DNA of 64,000 nucleotides. Origin: Croceibacterium salegens. GTDB taxonomy: Bacteria; Pseudomonadota; Alphaproteobacteria; Sphingomonadales; Sphingomonadaceae. The stretch is from NCBI RefSeq assembly GCF_009827435.1, contig NZ_WTYM01000033.1, forward strand, positions 302,165 to 366,164, read 5' to 3'. The translations under genes and the position numbers were made by a program. Below the pieces are notes generated by a model that searched no databases, had not been told where the DNA came from, and saw nothing but the letters and a program-made list of their open reading frames with translations. Of this stretch, positions 1 to 8,884 are shown in pieces; positions within the stretch are counted from its first letter, which is position 1, and every line of letters begins with the position of its first letter.

Positions 1-156
1 AAGGTAGCCGTCGAAGTAATCTGTAATGCCCATGACGCAGTATAGAGCAAAGGCGAGCAGGTAACCGAAGGCCCAGTCCGACCACCACAGAAGGAACGCG
101 AGGAGCGGCACGGCGAAGATTCGCGACAGCGTCAGCAGGTTCGGCAAAGTAAGCAT
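1..156 (-). CDS. pgsA: CDP-diacylglycerol-glycerol-3-phosphate 3-phosphatidyltransferase, N-terminal part
   Basis: This is the first 52 codons of a gene that runs off the left edge of the window. PgsA joins CDP-diacylglycerol to glycerol-3-phosphate in the inner membrane, the committed step to phosphatidylglycerol. The start ATG (154-156) is followed by the typical N-terminus LPNLLTLSRI, a long hydrophobic stretch, and then TDYFDGYL, which is the beginning of the CDP-alcohol phosphotransferase signature D-G-x2-A-R. The signature itself is cut by the edge, so another CDP-alcohol transferase (for example phosphatidylcholine synthase) cannot be fully excluded. It is divergent from the MFS carrier at 269. 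Confidence 0.8.
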   Translation of the reverse strand, partial: MLTLPNLLTLSRIFAVPLLAFLLWWSDWAFGYLLAFALYCVMGITDYFDGYL

Positions 157-268
157 CGCGCGGTCGATAGCCGCTTATCGCAGCGGGAAAAACCCGGCTT
201 CTCCCTTGCGGTGTTGGCCAAGGCGGCTAAGTCGGGACCAGTTACGGAGAGAGGGCCGCAGCAGTTAC

Positions 269-1588
269 ATGCTGACTTCGACATACTTGCTGCGGCAACG
301 CCGCTTCCTGCCCTTGTTCGCGACGCAGCTGTTCAATGCGTTCAACGACAATCTCTACAAGAACGCGATGGTCCTCTTCGTGGTCTACGAGGTCTATCGT
401 TCGGAGCAGGAGGAGGCGCAGTTCTCGGCCATCGCCTCGGGGCTGTTCATCCTGCCGTTCTTCGTCCTCTCGGCGCTCGCCGGGCAGCTCGCCGACATGC
501 GCGACAAGGCCAGAATCATCCGCATCATCAAGGCGGCTGAAATCGGCATCATGGCGGTCGGCGCGGTCGGCCTGTTGCTCGCCTGGTCGGGACACCTGAC
601 CACCGCCGTGGCCATTCCTCTGATGCTCGCGGCGCTGTTCGCGATGGGCATCCATTCGACGTTCTTCGGCCCGATCAAGTACGCGATCCTGCCGCAGCAC
701 CTTCAAAAGGACGAAGTGCTTTCCGGTACGGGACTGGTCGAGGCCGGGACCTACATTGCGATCCTCGCCGGGACGATCCTCGCCGGATGGATCCCGGTGC
801 AATGGGCCGCCGCCGGGATCATCGTGACCGCGGTGCTCGGCTACCTGACGAGCCGCAGCGTGCCTCCCGCGCCGCCGATCGTCCCAAACGAACCGATCGA
901 TCTTCACCTGATTCGTTCCTCGATCACGCTGGTGCGCAACACGATGCACCAGGCCGAGGTCTATTACGCGATCCTCGCCATCAGCTTCTTCTGGACCATC
1001 GGCGCCGTGCTGTTCATCCAGTTCCCACCGCTGGCCAAGAACGTGCTGCTCGCAGAAAAGGAAGTCGCCAGCCTGTTCCTGGTGGTGTTCTCGATCGGCG
1101 TGGCGATCGGATCGGTAGCGGTGAACGCCCTGCTCAAGGGCAAGGTCTCGGCGCGCTACGCCCCGGTTTCGGTGCTGGCGATGGGGGCGTTCGTCGGGAT
1201 GTTTTACCTCGTGTGCCGGGTCTGGGCGGCGACCGCTTCGGGCGAGATGATGGACGTGCCGACCTTCCTCTCGCACCCGATGGCGTTCGTGGTCCTTTTT
1301 TCGCTGCTGATGATCGCGGTCTCGGGCGGCATGTTCGTGGTCCCGCTCTACGCCTTCCTCACGACCAAGGTCGATCCGGGCCAGGCGGCGCGGACGGTGG
1401 CGGCCAACAACATCGTCAATTCGGGAGCGATGGTGATCGGCTCGCTGTTCGCCGGCGGCCTGAGCATGGCCGGCGTCCCCCTGACCGAGCAGGTCCTGCT
1501 CAGCGCCGGGATGTGCCTGATCTCGGCATGGCTTGGGTGGATGCTCTACAAGGCCGAGCAGGCCGCGGAATCGGCTCCGGCCGAATAA
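269..1588 (+). CDS. MFS transporter, LplT-like (lysophospholipid carrier family)
   Basis: A 439-residue polytopic membrane protein of the major facilitator superfamily. The N-terminus (FNAFNDNLYKNAMVLFVV) and overall length resemble LplT and the MFS half of Aas-type acyltransferases, which flip lysophospholipids across the inner membrane for re-acylation. In-frame codons extend upstream to 206, but the ATG at 269 starts directly at the conserved LLRQRRFLPLF stretch and has a purine-rich GGAGAGAG about 14 bases upstream. The neighbouring divergent pgsA fits a phospholipid role. Substrate is inferred from family resemblance only; other MFS functions remain possible. Confidence 0.75.
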   Translation: MLTSTYLLRQRRFLPLFATQLFNAFNDNLYKNAMVLFVVYEVYRSEQEEAQFSAIASGLFILPFFVLSALAGQLADMRDKARIIRIIKAAEIGIMAVGAVGLLLAWSGHLTTAVAIPLMLAALFAMGIHSTFFGPIKYAILPQHLQKDEVLSGTGLVEAGTYIAILAGTILAGWIPVQWAAAGIIVTAVLGYLTSRSVPPAPPIVPNEPIDLHLIRSSITLVRNTMHQAEVYYAILAISFFWTIGAVLFIQFPPLAKNVLLAEKEVASLFLVVFSIGVAIGSVAVNALLKGKVSARYAPVSVLAMGAFVGMFYLVCRVWAATASGEMMDVPTFLSHPMAFVVLFSLLMIAVSGGMFVVPLYAFLTTKVDPGQAARTVAANNIVNSGAMVIGSLFAGGLSMAGVPLTEQVLLSAGMCLISAWLGWMLYKAEQAAESAPAE

Positions 1589-1792
1589 TCAGAAAATGAA
1601 GGCTGCGACGGCGACCAGGCAGGCGACGTAGCTGGTCGCGAACCCGCGCACGTCCTCGCGGCTGATTTCCAGCACCTCGCGCCAGGTTCGCGGAAGCGGC
1701 GCAGCGAGCGCAGCGTCCCGCACGTGCGGCGGCAGGCTCTGCCGGAACGGATGGCGCGCAGTTTCGTCGCCAAGGACAAGGTAGCGTCTCAT
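1589..1792 (-). CDS. Small hypothetical protein with C-terminal membrane segment
   Basis: A 67-residue protein of unknown function. A charged N-terminal part (MRRYLVLGDETARHPF) is followed by a single C-terminal hydrophobic segment (YVACLVAVAAFIF) that would anchor it in the membrane. The codon use is normal for the window. It is convergent with the MFS gene, whose stop abuts it. The start at 1792 was chosen over an upstream ATG at 1822 because the sequence from here on is protein-like. No family was recognised. Confidence 0.5.
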   Translation of the reverse strand: MRRYLVLGDETARHPFRQSLPPHVRDAALAAPLPRTWREVLEISREDVRGFATSYVACLVAVAAFIF

Positions 1793-1912
1793 GGCCACTG
1801 CAATTAACGAAATCGTAACCATATGGAAGATGTACGAAAGTTACTGTCCACAGACGGGACAGAGTCTCTCCCCTACGACGCGAAGTAACTGCCAGGTCGA
1901 GACTTTGTTCGC

Positions 1913-2326
1913 CTAACCCCCTGCCATTGCGCAGATCTTCTTCCACTCGTCGGGGCGGATTTCAGCGACAGAAAGGCGTGAAAGCTTGAGCAATTCGACT
2001 TCGGCCAGAGAAGGCTCTGCCTTGATCGCGGCGAGCGAGACGGGATGCGCCAGCTTGCGCACCGGTTCGATCTCGACCGCAGCCCAGGTGCCGGTGTCGT
2101 CCTTCGGATCGGCGAGCCCGGCGGCAACGATCCTAACGATGCCGACGATCTCCTTGTCGCTGACCGAGTGGTAGAAGAATGCCTCGTCGCCGACCTGCAT
2201 CGCCTGCAGGTTGTTGCGCGCCCGGTAATTGCGCACGCCGTCCCAGATCGTACGGCCTTCCTTGACCAGCCGATCGAAGCTGTAAGCCTCCGGTTCGCTC
2301 TTCATCAGCCACAGGCGTTTAGCCAT
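1913..2326 (-). CDS. EVE domain-containing protein (thymocyte nuclear protein 1-like)
   Basis: A 137-residue single-domain EVE protein. The start MAKRLWLMKSEPEAYSFD and the block WDGVRNYRARN are hallmarks of the bacterial EVE family, related in fold to PUA and YTH domains that bind modified bases in RNA or DNA. The aromatic cage region includes the FFYHS stretch typical of the family. An upstream in-frame ATG at 2344 exists, but the family starts at MAKRLW. The gene is divergent from the GGDEF-EAL gene, sharing an 84-base intergenic region. Confidence 0.88.
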   Translation of the reverse strand: MAKRLWLMKSEPEAYSFDRLVKEGRTIWDGVRNYRARNNLQAMQVGDEAFFYHSVSDKEIVGIVRIVAAGLADPKDDTGTWAAVEIEPVRKLAHPVSLAAIKAEPSLAEVELLKLSRLSVAEIRPDEWKKICAMAGG

Positions 2327-2410
2327 CGATTCACTCACCTTCACACTCTCGCTGGCACCTAAGGCTCAGATTAACCAAATAAGAACGATGCGGCGCTATC
2401 GGCAAATGCC

Positions 2411-4081
2411 ATGGGAGGCTTCGTCCGATTGCTCAACCCCTTAGTTCGCGCCGCCGGTGCCGGTGAGGGCGCGAAGGAGCGCGTGTCGCGGGACCTCCTT
2501 CCTATCGGCATCGCGCTGGCGGCCGGAATCCTCTTCATCGGCATCGGTGGACAGGTCCTGCCGAAGATCCTCAAGACCTGGATGGGTGTCGCTGATCCGC
2601 CGGACGTCCTGCTGACCAATGCGCTGCTGCTCAACATCGCGATCCTCTTGTTCGGTTGGCGCCGCTATTCTGCGCTGACCCGCGAACTGCTCGTATGCAG
2701 CCAGGCCGAAATTGAGGCCCGCATGTTGGCTGAGAGCGACCCCCTGACCGGAATCCGCAATCGCCGCAGCCTGCTACCCGCTGTCAATGCCTTGCTAGCC
2801 GAGCGTTGCGTCGGACATGGCGATGTCGCCCTGCTCTTGGTTGATCTCGACAACTTCAAAGCAATCAACGACCGCTGCGGCCACAAGGTCGGTGACAGTG
2901 TCCTAATCGAGGCTGCGGCGCGCATCGCCCGTGTAATACCTAAGGACACGCTATTGGCCCGAATAGGCGGCGACGAATTTGCCTGCGCCTTGACCTGCGA
3001 CCGGATCACCCGCACGGGCCTCGAAGCCCTAGCTAATGACATAGTTGGCTCAGTGGCACAGCCGATCGACGCGGGCAACTTCCGTCTCGACGTCACCGCT
3101 TCGGTGGGTATCGCCACTGCCAGACAGCCAAGAGAGGCCTGGCCCGACGCCGAATTGTTGGCTCACTGGGCCGATGTTGCGATGTACCACGCGAAAAGGA
3201 GCGGCCGCGACCGATATGTCTGGTTTGAAGAAAGGATGGAAGCTGAGCTTTGTTTCCGTAATGCCCTTGAAAATGGGTTACGTAAGGGCATCAGCAGCGG
3301 CGAATTTGTCCCGTGCTACTTGCAGCATATCGACACCCAGAGCGGAGAGCTTGTGGGCTTCGAGATGCTCGCACAATGGGAGTCGCCCGAGTTCGGCATT
3401 GTCAGCCCCGAGCTATTCATCCCTCTGGCCGAAGATCTCGGCGTTATCAGCGAGCTCTCGGAAGGACTGATCCGCCAGGCACTGCAGGATGCTAAGGAGT
3501 GGGAGGAGCACCTCACGCTCTCGGTCAACATCTCGCCGATCCAGCTGCGCGATCCGTGGCTGGCGCAGAAGCTGCTCATGCTGCTGCAGGAATCGGGCTT
3601 TCCCCCGCACCGCTTCGAAATCGAGATCACCGAAAGCTGCCTGCACGAAAACGTCGCCGTTGTCCGCTCAGTGATCGCCAGCCTCAAGAACCAGGGCGTG
3701 AAGATCAGCCTCGACGATTTCGGAACTGGCTATTCGAGCCTCGCGCAGCTTCGCGCGCTCGAATTCGACCGGCTGAAGATCGACCGCAGCTTCGTCGGCG
3801 AACTGGCCGACGGCAAGGCGAGCAGTGAACTCGTGTCGGCGATCGTCGCGCTCGGCCGCGGGCTCGGGCTGCCGATCGTGGTCGAAGGCATCGAGAACGC
3901 CGCGACGCTCTCCGCAATCAAGAAGTTCGGTGAGGTCAAGGGCCAGGGCTACCACTATGGACGCCCCGAGGATGCCGAGGCAACGTTGCACCGCCTGCTG
4001 CTCAAGGCGGCGGAAAGCGGCATCGCGGCCGAGCCGGCCGAAGAGGTCCCGGCAAAGCGGAGCGTGGGCAAGTCCGGCTAA
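2411..4081 (+). CDS. GGDEF-EAL bifunctional c-di-GMP turnover protein
   Basis: A 556-residue inner-membrane protein with two N-terminal hydrophobic segments (about 28-50 and 65-83), a GGDEF diguanylate cyclase domain (about 105-265) and an EAL phosphodiesterase domain (about 285-535). The cyclase motif RIGGDEF is intact; no RxxD inhibitory site lies five residues before it. The EAL signature reads EML, but the metal and catalytic residues are kept: FEML, NISPIQ, EITES, DDFGTGYSSL, KIDRSF, VEGIE and QGY. It could therefore make and break c-di-GMP. The front two thirds use AT-richer codons than the EAL tail, suggesting a mosaic gene. Confidence 0.93.
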   Translation: MGGFVRLLNPLVRAAGAGEGAKERVSRDLLPIGIALAAGILFIGIGGQVLPKILKTWMGVADPPDVLLTNALLLNIAILLFGWRRYSALTRELLVCSQAEIEARMLAESDPLTGIRNRRSLLPAVNALLAERCVGHGDVALLLVDLDNFKAINDRCGHKVGDSVLIEAAARIARVIPKDTLLARIGGDEFACALTCDRITRTGLEALANDIVGSVAQPIDAGNFRLDVTASVGIATARQPREAWPDAELLAHWADVAMYHAKRSGRDRYVWFEERMEAELCFRNALENGLRKGISSGEFVPCYLQHIDTQSGELVGFEMLAQWESPEFGIVSPELFIPLAEDLGVISELSEGLIRQALQDAKEWEEHLTLSVNISPIQLRDPWLAQKLLMLLQESGFPPHRFEIEITESCLHENVAVVRSVIASLKNQGVKISLDDFGTGYSSLAQLRALEFDRLKIDRSFVGELADGKASSELVSAIVALGRGLGLPIVVEGIENAATLSAIKKFGEVKGQGYHYGRPEDAEATLHRLLLKAAESGIAAEPAEEVPAKRSVGKSG

Positions 4082-4122
4082 GCGCCATTGTGATTGTCGC
4101 TTCGCCACCCTAGGTGGCGGCT

Positions 4123-4932
4123 ATGCGAATTCCGTTCATCAAGATGCACGGCCTGGGCAACGATTTCATCGTGCTCGACGCGCGTGACGGCGACATGCCG
4201 CCGCTCGAGGCGCATGTCGCCCGGGCACTGGCCGACCGGCACACCGGGATCGGTTGCGACCAGCTGATCGTGCTCGAACCCTCCGAAGTGGCCGACTTCC
4301 GAATGCGCATCCGCAACGCCGATGGCGGCGAGGTCGAGGTCTGCGGCAACGCCACGCGCGCTGTCGCGATGCTCCACGGCGAACCGGTCGAGATCGAGAC
4401 CGTCGCCGGCATCCTCTCCGCCCGTCCCGAGGAGGGCGGCGCGGCCGTGGATATGGGCGAGCCCGAGTTCGGCTGGGACGCGATCCCGCTGTCGGACCCG
4501 ATGGACACGCTCGACATGCCGGTCGGGTGGGACGGCCTCGAACGGCCCGTGGCGGTCAATGTCGGCAACCCCCACGCGGTGTTCTTCGTGCGCGACTGCG
4601 ACAAGGTCGACCTCGCGCGGCTCGGCCCGGCGATCGAGCGCGACCCGCTGTTCCCCGAACGCGTCAACGTCAATGTCGCCACCATCGAGAACCGCAGCGA
4701 GATCCGACTGCGCGTGTGGGAGCGCGGCGCCGGGCTAACACGCGCCTGCGGCACTGGCGCCTGCGCCACGGCGGTCGCGGCGATGCGCCGCAAGCTGGTC
4801 GATCGCGAGGTCGTCGTCACCCTGCCCGGCGGCAAGCTGCTGATCACATGGGGTGAGGATGGGCGCGTCACCATGACCGGCCCGGCGACCGAAAGCTTCC
4901 GCGGCAGTTTCGACTGGGGCGACTTCGCTTGA
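4123..4932 (+). CDS. dapF: Diaminopimelate epimerase
   Basis: Converts LL- to meso-diaminopimelate, for lysine and peptidoglycan. The 269-residue protein has both catalytic cysteines in context: EVCGNATR in the first half and ACGTGACAT in the second. The start is taken at ATG 4123, preceded by AGGTGG with 5-base spacing; a GTG at 4114 would lie inside that ribosome-binding site. The stop overlaps the TTG start of mtaB by four bases, so dapF, mtaB, ftsY and yciB probably form one transcription unit. The family normally starts with FIKMHGLGNDF as here. Confidence 0.97.
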   Translation: MRIPFIKMHGLGNDFIVLDARDGDMPPLEAHVARALADRHTGIGCDQLIVLEPSEVADFRMRIRNADGGEVEVCGNATRAVAMLHGEPVEIETVAGILSARPEEGGAAVDMGEPEFGWDAIPLSDPMDTLDMPVGWDGLERPVAVNVGNPHAVFFVRDCDKVDLARLGPAIERDPLFPERVNVNVATIENRSEIRLRVWERGAGLTRACGTGACATAVAAMRRKLVDREVVVTLPGGKLLITWGEDGRVTMTGPATESFRGSFDWGDFA

Positions 4933-6104
4933 ACGACACGCAGGTCATTTCGCTCGGTTGCCGGCTCAACATCGCCGAGAGCGAACGGATACGCACCTTG
5001 CTGGCCGGCGAGCCCGATACCGTCGTGGTCAATTCCTGTGCCGTCACATCGGAAGCGGTACGCCAGACCCGGCAGGCGATCCGCCGGGCGCGCCGGGCGC
5101 GACCCGATGCGCGGCTGCTGGTAACGGGCTGCGCCGCCGACATCGAGCGCGACCAGCTCGCCGCCATGCCCGAGGTAGACGGCCTCGTCCCCAACGCCGC
5201 CAAGCTCGATGCGCGGGCTTGGAACGTACCCGCCCGGCCCGCCCCGGTACTATTGCAGCACACCCGCGCCTTCATCGGCGTGCAGACGGGCTGCGACCAC
5301 GCCTGCACCTTCTGCGTCATCCCGCAAGGTCGCGGGCCGAGCCGTTCGCAGGCTATCGCGCAGGTGCTGCGCGAGGTCGAAACGCACCTCGATCAGGGTG
5401 CGGCAGAAGTGATCCTGACCGGGGTCGACCTGACCAGTTGGGGCCACGACCTTCCCGGCCGCCCTGCCTTCGGCATGCTGGTCCGTGCCCTGCTTGACGA
5501 ATTCCCGCAGTTGAAGCGCCTCAGGATGTCCTCGCTCGACGGAATCGAGGTGGATGAAGCGCTGTTCGAATTGTTCGCGAGCGAGGAACGCGTAATGCCG
5601 CACCTCCACCTCTCGCTGCAGCACGGGCACGACCTTATCCTCAAGCGCATGAAGCGCCGCCACCTGCGCGCCGACGCGGGGCGGCTGGTCGAGCGGCTGC
5701 GCGAACGCCGTCCGGACATTGCCATCGGCGCCGACCTCATCGCCGGTTTCCCGACCGAGAGCGAGGAGCACCATCGTGCCAACCTCTCGATCGTCCGCGA
5801 ACTGCCAGTGGTCCATGGCCACGTCTTTCCGTACTCGCCGCGCCCGGGCACCCCGGCCGCACGGATGCCGCAGGTGGACACGACGACGATCCGGCGCCGC
5901 GCTGCCGAACTGCGCGCCGTAGTCGCCGAGGTTCGCGAGCGCTGGCTCGCCAGTCTTGTGGGCACCGCGCAATCGGTCCTTACCGAAAGCGACGGAACCG
6001 GCTACGCGCCGGGCTTCGCCCGCGTTGCCGTGCCGCAAGGGACTCCCCGCGGCCGCATCGCGACTGTCACGCCCACCCGCCTCGAGGAAGGCCTGCTGCT
6101 GTGA
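4929..6104 (+). CDS. mtaB: tRNA (N6-threonylcarbamoyladenosine(37)-C2)-methylthiotransferase MtaB
   Basis: A radical-SAM enzyme that adds a methylthio group to t6A37 of tRNAs reading ANN codons. The 391-residue protein has the N-terminal UPF0004 domain with three iron-sulfur cysteines (SLGCRLN, NSCAVTS, TGCAAD) and the radical-SAM CxxxCxxC in GCDHACTFC. The C-terminal TRAM-like part is short. Translation starts at a TTG (4929) inside the dapF stop (TTGA), and the gene itself ends in a GTGA overlap with ftsY, indicating translational coupling along the cluster. Confidence 0.93.
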   Translation: MNDTQVISLGCRLNIAESERIRTLLAGEPDTVVVNSCAVTSEAVRQTRQAIRRARRARPDARLLVTGCAADIERDQLAAMPEVDGLVPNAAKLDARAWNVPARPAPVLLQHTRAFIGVQTGCDHACTFCVIPQGRGPSRSQAIAQVLREVETHLDQGAAEVILTGVDLTSWGHDLPGRPAFGMLVRALLDEFPQLKRLRMSSLDGIEVDEALFELFASEERVMPHLHLSLQHGHDLILKRMKRRHLRADAGRLVERLRERRPDIAIGADLIAGFPTESEEHHRANLSIVRELPVVHGHVFPYSPRPGTPAARMPQVDTTTIRRRAAELRAVVAEVRERWLASLVGTAQSVLTESDGTGYAPGFARVAVPQGTPRGRIATVTPTRLEEGLLL

Positions 6105-7156
6105 GCGAGCCGAAAAGCTGGACCGAGCGCCTGTTCGGCGGCTTCCGCAAGACCTCGGAACGCCTGTCCGAGAACCTCGCGCCCGCCTTCACGGCGGAAG
6201 AGCCGGAGACGACACCCGAGCCGGAAGCGGAGCCTACTCCCGCCCCGGCTCCCGAACGCTCGTCGGCTGCGGCCCCGACGCCCGCTCCCTCGATCATCGC
6301 CAAGGTCGCGACCATGACGCGCACGGCGAAGCTGGACCAGGCGACCCTCGACGAGGTCGAGGATGCGCTGATCCTCTCCGACCTCGGCCCCAGCGCCGCC
6401 TCGCGCATCACCGCCAAGCTGGCCGAGAAACGCTTCGGCCTGACGATGACCGAGCGCGAACTGAAGGAAGCCGTGGCCGAGGAAATCGCCGAGATCCTGC
6501 GCCCCGTCGCCAAGCCGCTCGAGATCGTCGCCTTCCCGCGCCCGCAGGTCATCCTCGTCATCGGCGTCAACGGCAGCGGCAAGACCACCACCATCGCCAA
6601 GCTCGCACACCTGTTCCAGGAACAGGACTACGGCGTCCTCCTCGCCGCCGGCGACACCTTCCGCGCCGCCGCCATCGGCCAGCTCAAGGTCTGGGCCGAG
6701 CGTATCGGCGTGCCGATCGTCACCGGTCCAGAAGGCGGCGACCCCGCTTCCATCGTTTTCGATGCGGTCAAGCAGGCCACTGCCACCGGCATCGATGCTT
6801 TGGTGGTCGACACCGCGGGTCGCCTTCAGAACAAGCGCGAGTTGATGGACGAACTGGCCAAGATCCGCCGTGTCCTAGGCCGCCTCAACCCCGAAGCGCC
6901 CCACGACGTGGTGCTGGTGCTCGATGCGACCAACGGCCAGAACGCCCTCTCGCAGATCGACGTGTTCAAGGAAGTGGCGGGCGTGACCGGCCTCATCATG
7001 ACCAAGCTCGACGGCACCGCGCGCGGCGGCGTGCTGGTCGCCGCGGCCGAACAGTACGGACTGCCGATCCACGCCATCGGCGTCGGCGAGAAGATCGACG
7101 ACCTGCGCCCGTTCGACCCAGACCTGGTGGCGCGCGTGATTGCGGGGGTTGCGTGA
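6101..7156 (+). CDS. ftsY: Signal recognition particle receptor FtsY
   Basis: The SRP-docking GTPase at the inner membrane. The 351-residue protein has an acidic Pro/Glu-rich A domain (about 20-65), then the N and G domains with GVNGSGKTTT (P-loop), DTAGRLQNK and TKLDGTARGG. It starts at GTG 6101 within the mtaB stop codon. Length and domain order are normal for alphaproteobacteria. The gene ends 15 bases before a palindromic repeat that separates it from yciB. Confidence 0.97.
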   Translation: MSEPKSWTERLFGGFRKTSERLSENLAPAFTAEEPETTPEPEAEPTPAPAPERSSAAAPTPAPSIIAKVATMTRTAKLDQATLDEVEDALILSDLGPSAASRITAKLAEKRFGLTMTERELKEAVAEEIAEILRPVAKPLEIVAFPRPQVILVIGVNGSGKTTTIAKLAHLFQEQDYGVLLAAGDTFRAAAIGQLKVWAERIGVPIVTGPEGGDPASIVFDAVKQATATGIDALVVDTAGRLQNKRELMDELAKIRRVLGRLNPEAPHDVVLVLDATNGQNALSQIDVFKEVAGVTGLIMTKLDGTARGGVLVAAAEQYGLPIHAIGVGEKIDDLRPFDPDLVARVIAGVA

Positions 7157-7170
7157 TGCAGGCCAATCCG

Positions 7171-7265
7171 TCGTCATTGCGAGGGGCCGCAGGCCCCGCG
7201 GCAATCCAGGGCGGCCCGCGAGACCTCCCTGGATTGCTTCGTCGCTTCGCTCCTCGCAATGACGA
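7171..7265. repeat. Palindromic intergenic repeat, family A
   Basis: A 95-base imperfect palindrome. The ends TCGTCATTGCGAG (7171-7183) and CTCGCAATGACGA (7253-7265) are perfect 13-base inverted repeats, and a second inverted pair GCAATCCAGG / CCTGGATTGC lies inside (7201-7210 and 7228-7237). Transcribed on either strand it would fold into a long hairpin. Its layout is like the REP- or MITE-type elements scattered in many proteobacterial genomes. It sits between ftsY and yciB and ends 10 bases before the yciB start. Confidence 0.85.
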
Positions 7266-7275
7266 GGGAATCTAG

Positions 7276-7929
7276 ATGGCCGACACCCCGCCCCCGGCAA
7301 AGAAGCAAGGCACCGGCTGGCTCAACCTGCTGGTCGACTACGGCCCGCTGCTGGTGTTCTTCGCAGTGTACTGGGTCTACGCCCCGGCCAACAAGGAAGA
7401 CGGGATCGGCACGATCTTCGCCGTCGTCCATTCGACCGGCGCTTTCATCGTCGCCGCAGTGATCGCGCTTGCAGCGTCAAAGTGGCTGACCGGCAAGGTC
7501 TCGCGCATGCTCGCGCTCTCGACCACTCTCATCGTCGGCTTCGGAGGACTGACGATCCTTCTGCGCGATCCCTTCTACGTGCAGGTCAAGCCGACCGCGC
7601 TCTACGCCTTCTTCGGCGTCGTGCTGCTTGCCGGCTGGATGCGCGGCAAGGCGCTGTTGCAATGGCTGCTCGAAGCCGCTTTCGAGGGCCTGTCCGACGA
7701 AGGCTGGCTGAAGTTGAGCCGCAACTGGGGAATCTTCTTCCTGTTCCTCGCCCTGCTCAACGAGATCCTGCGCCACTACCTAAGCTTCGGCGACTGGCTC
7801 ACCGCCAAGCTGTGGGTCTTCATGCCGCTGAGCTTCCTCTTCACTTTCACCCAACTGCCGATGCTCCTGCGCCACGGCCTGTCGCTGGGGCAAGAGGAAG
7901 AGGTGATCGAGAACCCGCCCGTCGAGTAA
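7276..7929 (+). CDS. yciB: Inner membrane septation protein YciB/IspZ
   Basis: A 217-residue polytopic inner-membrane protein of the IspZ/YciB family, linked to cell-envelope synthesis and division. It shows six or so hydrophobic segments, beginning NLLVDYGPLLVFFAVYW and including the family-typical RDPFYVQVKPT and NEILRHYLSFGDW (variant of the NE.VWR..S...W block). ftsY-yciB adjacency is common in alphaproteobacteria. The ATG at 7276 follows the family A repeat directly, so any ribosome-binding site (GAGGGAAT) belongs partly to the repeat end. Confidence 0.92.
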   Translation: MADTPPPAKKQGTGWLNLLVDYGPLLVFFAVYWVYAPANKEDGIGTIFAVVHSTGAFIVAAVIALAASKWLTGKVSRMLALSTTLIVGFGGLTILLRDPFYVQVKPTALYAFFGVVLLAGWMRGKALLQWLLEAAFEGLSDEGWLKLSRNWGIFFLFLALLNEILRHYLSFGDWLTAKLWVFMPLSFLFTFTQLPMLLRHGLSLGQEEEVIENPPVE

Positions 7930-8595
7930 ACTAAGCTCACGTCCGCAAGTGAGACGAATGCGGACGCTAGTCGTGTCCCAAAACAATATCGGCGAAGGCC
8001 CCCGGATTTCCTCGCAGCCCACCATTCCAATTTTTTGCTCGTCTGCCGACGAACAAGACCTTTTCCATGACGTAAAATTGGACGCTGATCCCCGCGGTCC
8101 CAGGTCGGGGAGCATCGTTAGGTAAGTTCTTGGATTACTGAGGAGCTGTTCAAGCGACAACCTACCCGCTGCACTGAGGCTTGTCATTTCGTTTCAAACA
8201 AGTTCAGGCTCTATGTTGAGGAGCCAGCTCGTACCGTCTCCAACTACTGTACTTTTGCGCCAAACTGTACCTGTGTCTTTCTATACGATTACGGTCGTCT
8301 CGGAACGAACATGATGAACGATCACGCACTCCACGTAAATGATGAAACGGCAGTCAGGCGTCATAGTTTGGTAGCATTCTCGGATTTCGAAGCGTCTCAC
8401 CAATTTGGGCGACACGGGAGGCGAAAAGATCTTGATTATACGCCGTTGGGGTGAGTTGAACGCAGGCCGAAAAGATCATGGCACGGGAACCAAGAATGGT
8501 GTTTTCATGTCAGCATACTCGCGTCTTGTGATGATTTCCGCAAACGAGAAATTGGGAGATATTCTGCTTTTCTCGGCCGACACCTAAGTCTCGAC
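7930..8595. other. Gene-poor, lower-GC interval with no recognisable gene
   Basis: About 670 bases with visibly lower GC content than the rest of the window, especially 8190-8590. Only short reading frames occur, for example a plus-strand frame at 8311-8454 starting MMNDHALHVNDET and an overlapping frame ending at 8587. None has a convincing ribosome-binding site or a recognisable family. The composition suggests foreign DNA or decayed genes. The interval leads into the tandem small frames on the minus strand at 8596-9043. Confidence 0.5.
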
Positions 8596-8703
8596 CTAGC
8601 TCCCCAGTTCGACCACGCGGATCTTCGGCATCTAGAAGAACTCCATCCGCGTCACGGCGTTGCACATCATCCAGGCGAAATGCTTTTCGCGCCATACAGC
8701 CAT
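8596..8703 (-). pseudogene. Two minimal reading frames, probable gene remnant
   Basis: Two tiny frames follow one another: 8632-8703 encodes 23 residues (MAVWREKHFAWMMCNAV...) and 8596-8631 encodes 11 (MPKIRVVELGS). The second begins directly at the stop of the first (TAGATG). The first starts 6 bases after the stop of the 53-residue frame upstream. The amino-acid composition is protein-like, so they read as the broken end of a former gene or small operon. No family was recognised. Confidence 0.3.
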
Positions 8704-8709
8704 GTCTGG

Positions 8710-8871
8710 CTATTCCACACTGAGCAAGGCCTGACTGGTGAGGAAGAAGCTGGTGTGCACAATCTCGAACGGCGTGCCATCCCCGCAATGCTCAATTTCG
8801 GCGAAGACCGGGGCGATGCCGTCGCGTTCGCGCCACTGCCGCATGGCGGCAATGGCCGGATCGATCCGCAT
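8710..8871 (-). CDS. Small hypothetical protein, 53 residues
   Basis: A short frame beginning MRIDPAIAAMRQWRERDG with a protein-like composition (amphipathic N-terminus, then FAEIEHCGDGTPFEIVH). It starts 13 bases after the stop of the 52-residue frame upstream, behind a G-rich GGGGCGGGGCG, as expected for translational coupling. The function is unknown. It may be a genuine small gene of a mini-operon or a fragment of a decayed one. Confidence 0.42.
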   Translation of the reverse strand: MRIDPAIAAMRQWRERDGIAPVFAEIEHCGDGTPFEIVHTSFFLTSQALLSVE

Positions 8872-8884
8872 CGCCCCGCCCCGC

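Noticed and set aside
8405..8587. Plus-strand frame of 60 codons in the low-GC interval
   Set aside because: TTG start without a ribosome-binding site, no family resemblance and no neighbouring partner; left as non-coding.
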